Source: Taudactylus pleione (taxonomy: Eukaryota > Chordata > Amphibia > Anura > Myobatrachidae). From it: a DNA stretch of 64,000 nucleotides. A program made the position numbers and the translations under genes. The stretch is from positions 16,570,501 to 16,634,500 of the forward strand of contig JAUIMM010000115.1 in assembly GCA_031769625.1 (NCBI GenBank), in the 5' to 3' direction. The notes under the pieces are model-generated. The model ran no database searches and was not told the origin of the DNA. It saw only the letters and a program-made list of their open reading frames with translations. Within the stretch, counting starts at the first letter, position 1. Every line of letters begins with the position of its first letter. Positions 60,147 through 64,000 of this stretch are shown one piece after another.

Positions 60147-60567
60147 GGGCCTGATTCAGAGCTTCTTTGTACACAGCTGCTGTACGAAAATATGCAAAGC
60201 CTTAGGAGGTGTCTTAAGTAAAAAATGCCCACTGCAGGCTTCTATGATCTCCTGCTGCATCCGGAGGCGCAGCATTGGATCAACTGTGTGAACATCGGAC
60301 TTCTAAGTAACCACTAGTTACTCAGGATGTCCTGGGAAATCACGCTGCCGGGACCAATGAAGCTGCCTCCAAGGACGCAAAAATGGCAGGCAGTCAAAAA
60401 CCCTAAATTCTGGAATGCGGAACGTCTCCACCCCCAAATGGCAGCAGCATGTAAGTTCTCCTGCGACTTTTGGGTTGTGAGCAACATCACAGTACTAGAT
60501 CTGCACATGCACAGATCTGCAAACATCGGTGAAAAATCGATTTAGAGTCCATCTCTGAATCAGACCC
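60147..60567. mobile_element. MITE with GGGCCTGATTCAGAG / CTCTGAATCAGACCC ends
   Basis: Inverted ends of the common type; flanks TGT and TAT. The body is unlike the multi-hairpin copies but resembles 20995-21469: an end-proximal TGTACAC, ACTAGTTACTCAG and GGAGGC blocks are shared. Confidence 0.75.
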
Positions 60568-60958
60568 TATATCGCTGGAGAGCTGAGCATCGATCAGCTA
60601 CCTCAGCCACCATTTATTGATAAATTACAGTGAAAGAACAGTTTTATCACTAAGATAGACGCAAGAGAAAATCCTTTCTATAGGCGTGTATTGATAAGCC
60701 CCCGGAATTAGGTATAACTGTAATGAACTTAAATGTCCTTTTATTTGAAACTCTTTATCATGTGTGTATTTATTGTAGGAGTGACTACAAATGTGTAGAC
60801 ATTGCAGAGCTGGGTCAGAGGTATTTTGTATTATATATGTGGGTGTGTACAAGTGTGTGTGTACACCCAATACACTATCAGTCCCACTGTCTACCTAAAC
60901 AGTGGCATTACTAGGGGTGTGCGGGCCGCCACTGGGTGACACCATCCAGAGCCAGATT

Positions 60959-61227
60959 AACAACAGGGCAACTGGAACGATTGCCCAGGGGGGCCACCAC
61001 ATATAGCTACATCACCAGTTTGGAGACAGAGTGGCACATGTAAACCAAGAGGCATAGTGTGTGCTGGGGGTACTACAGTATGTTTAAAATATTTGTGGTG
61101 CTGGTAGCATATACACATTATACAGTTTTAATAACATCAGTAGCATATTACATTGACAATTTTATTGTCAGGGTGCCCCACAAGTTATTTTCCCTGGGGC
61201 CACCACAAACCTTAATCATGCCCTGAT
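60959..61227. mobile_element. hAT-like insertion with 8-bp duplication
   Basis: ACCATCCA is duplicated exactly (60951-60958, 61228-61235). It begins GAGCCAGATTAACAACAGGG and ends AACCTTAATCATGCCCTGAT. It splits another repeat whose halves hold GGGTGACACC and GGTGTCACC. Confidence 0.8.
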
Positions 61228-61379
61228 ACCATCCAAGGGGGTGACATCAAAATTGCAGCGCAGCTCTGCTATTTTGGTATCACCCCCTTGGATGGTGTCA
61301 CCGGGCAGCGTTGCAGCAGTGGTGATGGCTAATGTGCGCACGCACGCGTCATTCACACACCCCTGTGTCCGGAGAGGGA

Positions 61380-61625
61380 TGTAGTCAGGATCCCAACAGT
61401 CAGGATGCTGATGGTCACAATACCAACAGCGGTATCCAGATGGTCAGAATCTTGTCAGAATACGGAGATAAGTATTAGGGAAAGGCTTAGGGTTAGGTTT
61501 AGGGATGCAGAATAGGTGGTTTAGGGGGAGGGTTAGGGTAAGGGTGGAATACTTACCTAAATCTGTCTGGAAGCCATCAGCTTCTGACCATTGGCATCCT
61601 GACCTTCAGGATCCTGCTCCCAACT
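61380..61625. mobile_element. MITE with TTAGGG-like core
   Basis: Left GTCAGGATCCCAACAGTCAG and right GACCTTCAGGATCCTG are imperfectly inverted. 61475-61550 has GGCTTAGGGTTAGG, GGTTTAGGGATG and GGGTTAGGGTAAGGG. Fourth member of the 12945/36812/49699 group. Confidence 0.65.
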
Positions 61626-61914
61626 CGTCCGGAGAGGCGGTGGAATGGTGTGGAAGTGGCAATCCCGTGTTAAAATACAACTGAATTTCCCCATTTTTTT
61701 CATGCAATGGTTAGTTAGCATTGCATCATAAGTTTCGCAGGTTAAAGCCCAGCCATCTTTTGATGGTGGGCTTCCGATGTCCATTCCTAGACTGTTGATC
61801 AACTTACAATCAGACACAAACGGTCCTATGGTGTATATTACAGTGATTAGAATGTTGATTGTAGAATGTCCATCTATACGTCATCTATACTCCTTTATAA
61901 TAACTAGGGGTGTG
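61626..61914. other. No feature recognised
   Basis: Short spacer before the hAT element. Confidence 0.35.
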
Positions 61915-64000
61915 CACCGGCCACTTTTCGTGTTTTGTGTTTTGGTTTTGGATCTGGATCTTTCTTCGTGTTTTGGATCTGGATTGGTTTTGCCAAAACC
62001 ACCCTTTTGGGTTCTGGGTTTTGTGTTTTGGATCTGTATTTTTTTTTAAAAAAAGCATAAAAACAGCTAAAATCACATAATTTGTAGGTTTTTCTGCTCC
62101 TATGCTATTATTAACCTCAATAACCTTAATTTCCACTCATTTCCAGTCTATTCTGAACACCTCACACCTCACAATAGTGTTTTTATGTCCAAAACGTTGC
62201 ACCGAGGTAGCTGGATGACTATGCTAAGCGACACGAGTGGGCGGCACAAACACGTGACCCATCTAGGCGTGAAACTGCAGTGGCAGACAGGATGGCAGTT
62301 TGAAAAACTAGGCCCCAAACTGTACATAATGCAAAAGAAAAAAAAGAGGTGCAAGATGGAATTGTCCTTGGGCCCTCCCACCCACCCTTATGTTGTATAA
62401 ACAGGACATGCACACTTTAACAAACCAATCATTTCAGCGCCAGGGTCTGCCACACAACTGTGGCTGAAATGATTGGTTCGTTTGGGCCCCCACAAAACAA
62501 GCTGGCAATTAATGTGTCCCTGCACAAACTGGCTCTATGGAGGCAAGATGTCATCCTCATCCTCCTCATCCACCGATTCCTCACCCTCTTCAGTGTGTAC
62601 ATCCTCATCCTCACAGAGTATTAACTCGTCCCCACTTGAATCCACCACCACAGGTCCCTCTGTACCTTCTGGAGGCTGGTCTCCCTGGAAGAGCTGATAA
62701 TTCATTTTGATGAACATCATCTTCTCCACATTCTGTGGAAGCAACCTCCTACGCCTTTCGCTGACAAGGTTCCCGGCTGCACTAAACACTCTTTCGGAGT
62801 ACACACTGGAGGGGGGGCAACTCAGGTAAAATAGAGCCAGTTTGTACAGGGGCCTCCAAATTGCCTCTTTTTCCTGCCAGTACAGGTATGGACTGTCTGC
62901 CATGCCTACTTGGATGCTGTCACCGATGTAATCCTCCACCATTCTGTCAATGGTGACAGTATCATATGCAGTGACAGTAGACATGTCAGAAATTGTTGCC
63001 AGGTCCTTCAGTCCGGACCAGATGTCCAAACTTGGTCCTGCCTGCCCTGCATCACCGCCAGCGGGTTGCTTAGGATACCTAAGTTTTTTCCTGGCAGCCC
63101 CAGTTGCAGGAGAAAATGAAGAAGGAGCCGTTGACGTGTCACGTTCCGCTTCAGCTGACAGTGTGTTCACCAGCAGGTCTTTGCACCTCTGCAGGCTTGT
63201 GTCGGCCGGAAAGAGAGACACCACATAGGCTTTAAACCTAGGATCGAGCACGGTGGCCAAAACGTAGTGGTCTGATTTCAACAGATTGACCACCCTGGAA
63301 TCCTGGCAAAGCGAATGAAGGGCTTCATCCACAAGTCCCACATGCCGAGCGGAATCGCTCCGTCTTAGCTCCTCCTTCACTTTCTCCAGCTGCTTCTGCA
63401 AAAGCCTGATGAGGGGAATGACCTGACTCAAGCTGGCAGTGTCTGAACTGACTTCACGTGTGGCAAGTTCGAAGGGCTGGAGAACCTTGCACAACACGGA
63501 AATCATTCTCCACTGCGCTTGAGTCAGGTGCATACCCCCTCCTTTGCCTATGTCATAGGTGGATGTATAGGCTTGTATGGCCTTTTGCTGCTCCTCCATC
63601 CTCTGAAGCATATAGAGGGTTGAGTTCCACCGCGTCACAACCTCTTGCTTCAGGTGATGGCGGGGCAGGTTCAAGAGTGTTTGCTGGCGCTCCAGTCTTC
63701 GGCACGCAGTCGCTGAATGGCGAAAGTGGCCAGAAATTTTTCGGGCCACCCAAAGCGTCTCCTGCACGCCCCTGTCGCTTTTCAGAAAATTCTGCACCAC
63801 CAAGTTTATTGTGTGAGCAAAACATGGGACGTGCTGGAATTTGCCCAGATGTAATGCCCGCACAATATTGGTGGCATTGTCAGATATCACAAATCCCCAG
63901 GAGAGTCTAAGTGGGGTAAGCCACTGGGCGATGATTTCCCTCAGTTTCTCTAAGAGGTTGTCGGCGGTGTGCCTCTTACTGAAACCGGTGATACACAGCG
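61915..64000 (-). mobile_element. hAT transposon, 3' part (continues off window)
   Basis: The 3' terminus starts at about 61915 with TAGGGGTGTGCACCGGCC, followed by many TTTTGGATCTGGAT units. The transposase gene follows on the minus strand from 62535. The other terminus is beyond base 64000. Confidence 0.85.
62535..64000 (-). CDS. hAT transposase (5' end beyond window)
   Basis: 487 codons without a stop from the window edge to 62535. In order: GFVISDNATNIVRALHLG (catalytic Asp), VPCFAHTINLVVQNFL (Cys...His motif of the family), TRWNSTLYML, HYVLATVLDPRFKAYVV (LDPR), and YSERVFSAAGNLVSERRRRL with KMMFIKMNY, the C-terminal dimerisation domain with the catalytic Glu. The tail is very acidic (EGEESVDEEDEDDILPP). 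The zinc-finger BED N-terminus should lie right of base 64000. The ZBED-like composition and an unbroken frame suggest a young copy. Domestication is not suggested, because the transposon end is still attached. Confidence 0.9.
   Translation of the reverse strand, partial: LCITGFSKRHTADNLLEKLREIIAQWLTPLRLSWGFVISDNATNIVRALHLGKFQHVPCFAHTINLVVQNFLKSDRGVQETLWVARKISGHFRHSATACRRLERQQTLLNLPRHHLKQEVVTRWNSTLYMLQRMEEQQKAIQAYTSTYDIGKGGGMHLTQAQWRMISVLCKVLQPFELATREVSSDTASLSQVIPLIRLLQKQLEKVKEELRRSDSARHVGLVDEALHSLCQDSRVVNLLKSDHYVLATVLDPRFKAYVVSLFPADTSLQRCKDLLVNTLSAEAERDTSTAPSSFSPATGAARKKLRYPKQPAGGDAGQAGPSLDIWSGLKDLATISDMSTVTAYDTVTIDRMVEDYIGDSIQVGMADSPYLYWQEKEAIWRPLYKLALFYLSCPPSSVYSERVFSAAGNLVSERRRRLLPQNVEKMMFIKMNYQLFQGDQPPEGTEGPVVVDSSGDELILCEDEDVHTEEGEESVDEEDEDDILPP

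Noticed and set aside
60779..60820. Exon-like stretch SDYKCVDIAELGQR between TATTGTAG and GTATTT
   Set aside because: The donor is weak, only one of three frames is open for 14 codons, and its phase does not join the candidate exon at 55141-55231 without another exon between. Not enough to call.

Overview
The window looks like nuclear DNA of an amphibian, most likely a frog. One vertebrate gene is spread over about 20 kb in small exons, and almost everything else is layered transposable elements: Tx1/L1-type LINEs, a tyrosine-recombinase DIRS retrotransposon, Tc1-like and hAT DNA transposons, a Penelope-like relic, and many MITEs (short non-autonomous DNA transposons). The taxonomic call is inference from gene structure and repeat content; I could not search a database.

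Bases 1-21819: the 3' part of a plus-strand gene for peroxisomal/mitochondrial enoyl-CoA delta isomerase 2 (ECI2). Seven exons with GT-AG borders encode the last 290 residues: the crotonase domain and a C-terminal AKL peroxisomal signal. The acyl-CoA-binding N-terminus would lie upstream of the window. Its introns hold a dead hAT element, a dead LINE, a head-to-head pair of Tc1-like copies, a second Tc1-like element with a deletion in its transposase, and many MITEs.

Bases 21820-38000: repeats. A minus-strand LINE (about 23.8-34.0 kb) is split by a nearly complete 6.1-kb DIRS retrotransposon (26.4-32.5 kb). The DIRS element has uninterrupted gag-like and RT/RNase H/recombinase frames, inverted terminal repeats and the internal complementary region expected for a circular intermediate. 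A second degraded minus-strand LINE follows (34.3-38.0 kb).

Bases 38000-61900: no confident host gene, only one orphan exon candidate at 55.1 kb. This part holds dense, nested MITEs, simple repeats, a Helitron-like 3' end and a LINE 3' fragment. Bases 61.9 kb to the end are the 3' part of an hAT transposon with a long open transposase frame on the minus strand, running off the window.

The most unusual structure is a family of about 540-bp elements (four copies, at 34.3, 41.3, 44.1 and 58.5 kb). They consist almost entirely of about eleven back-to-back hairpins kept in the same order. Several stems differ between copies by paired changes that keep the base pairing, and a 30-bp perfect palindrome is identical in all four. 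Their ends (GGGCCTGATTCAG type) and 3-bp target duplications are shared with several unrelated-bodied MITEs in the window.
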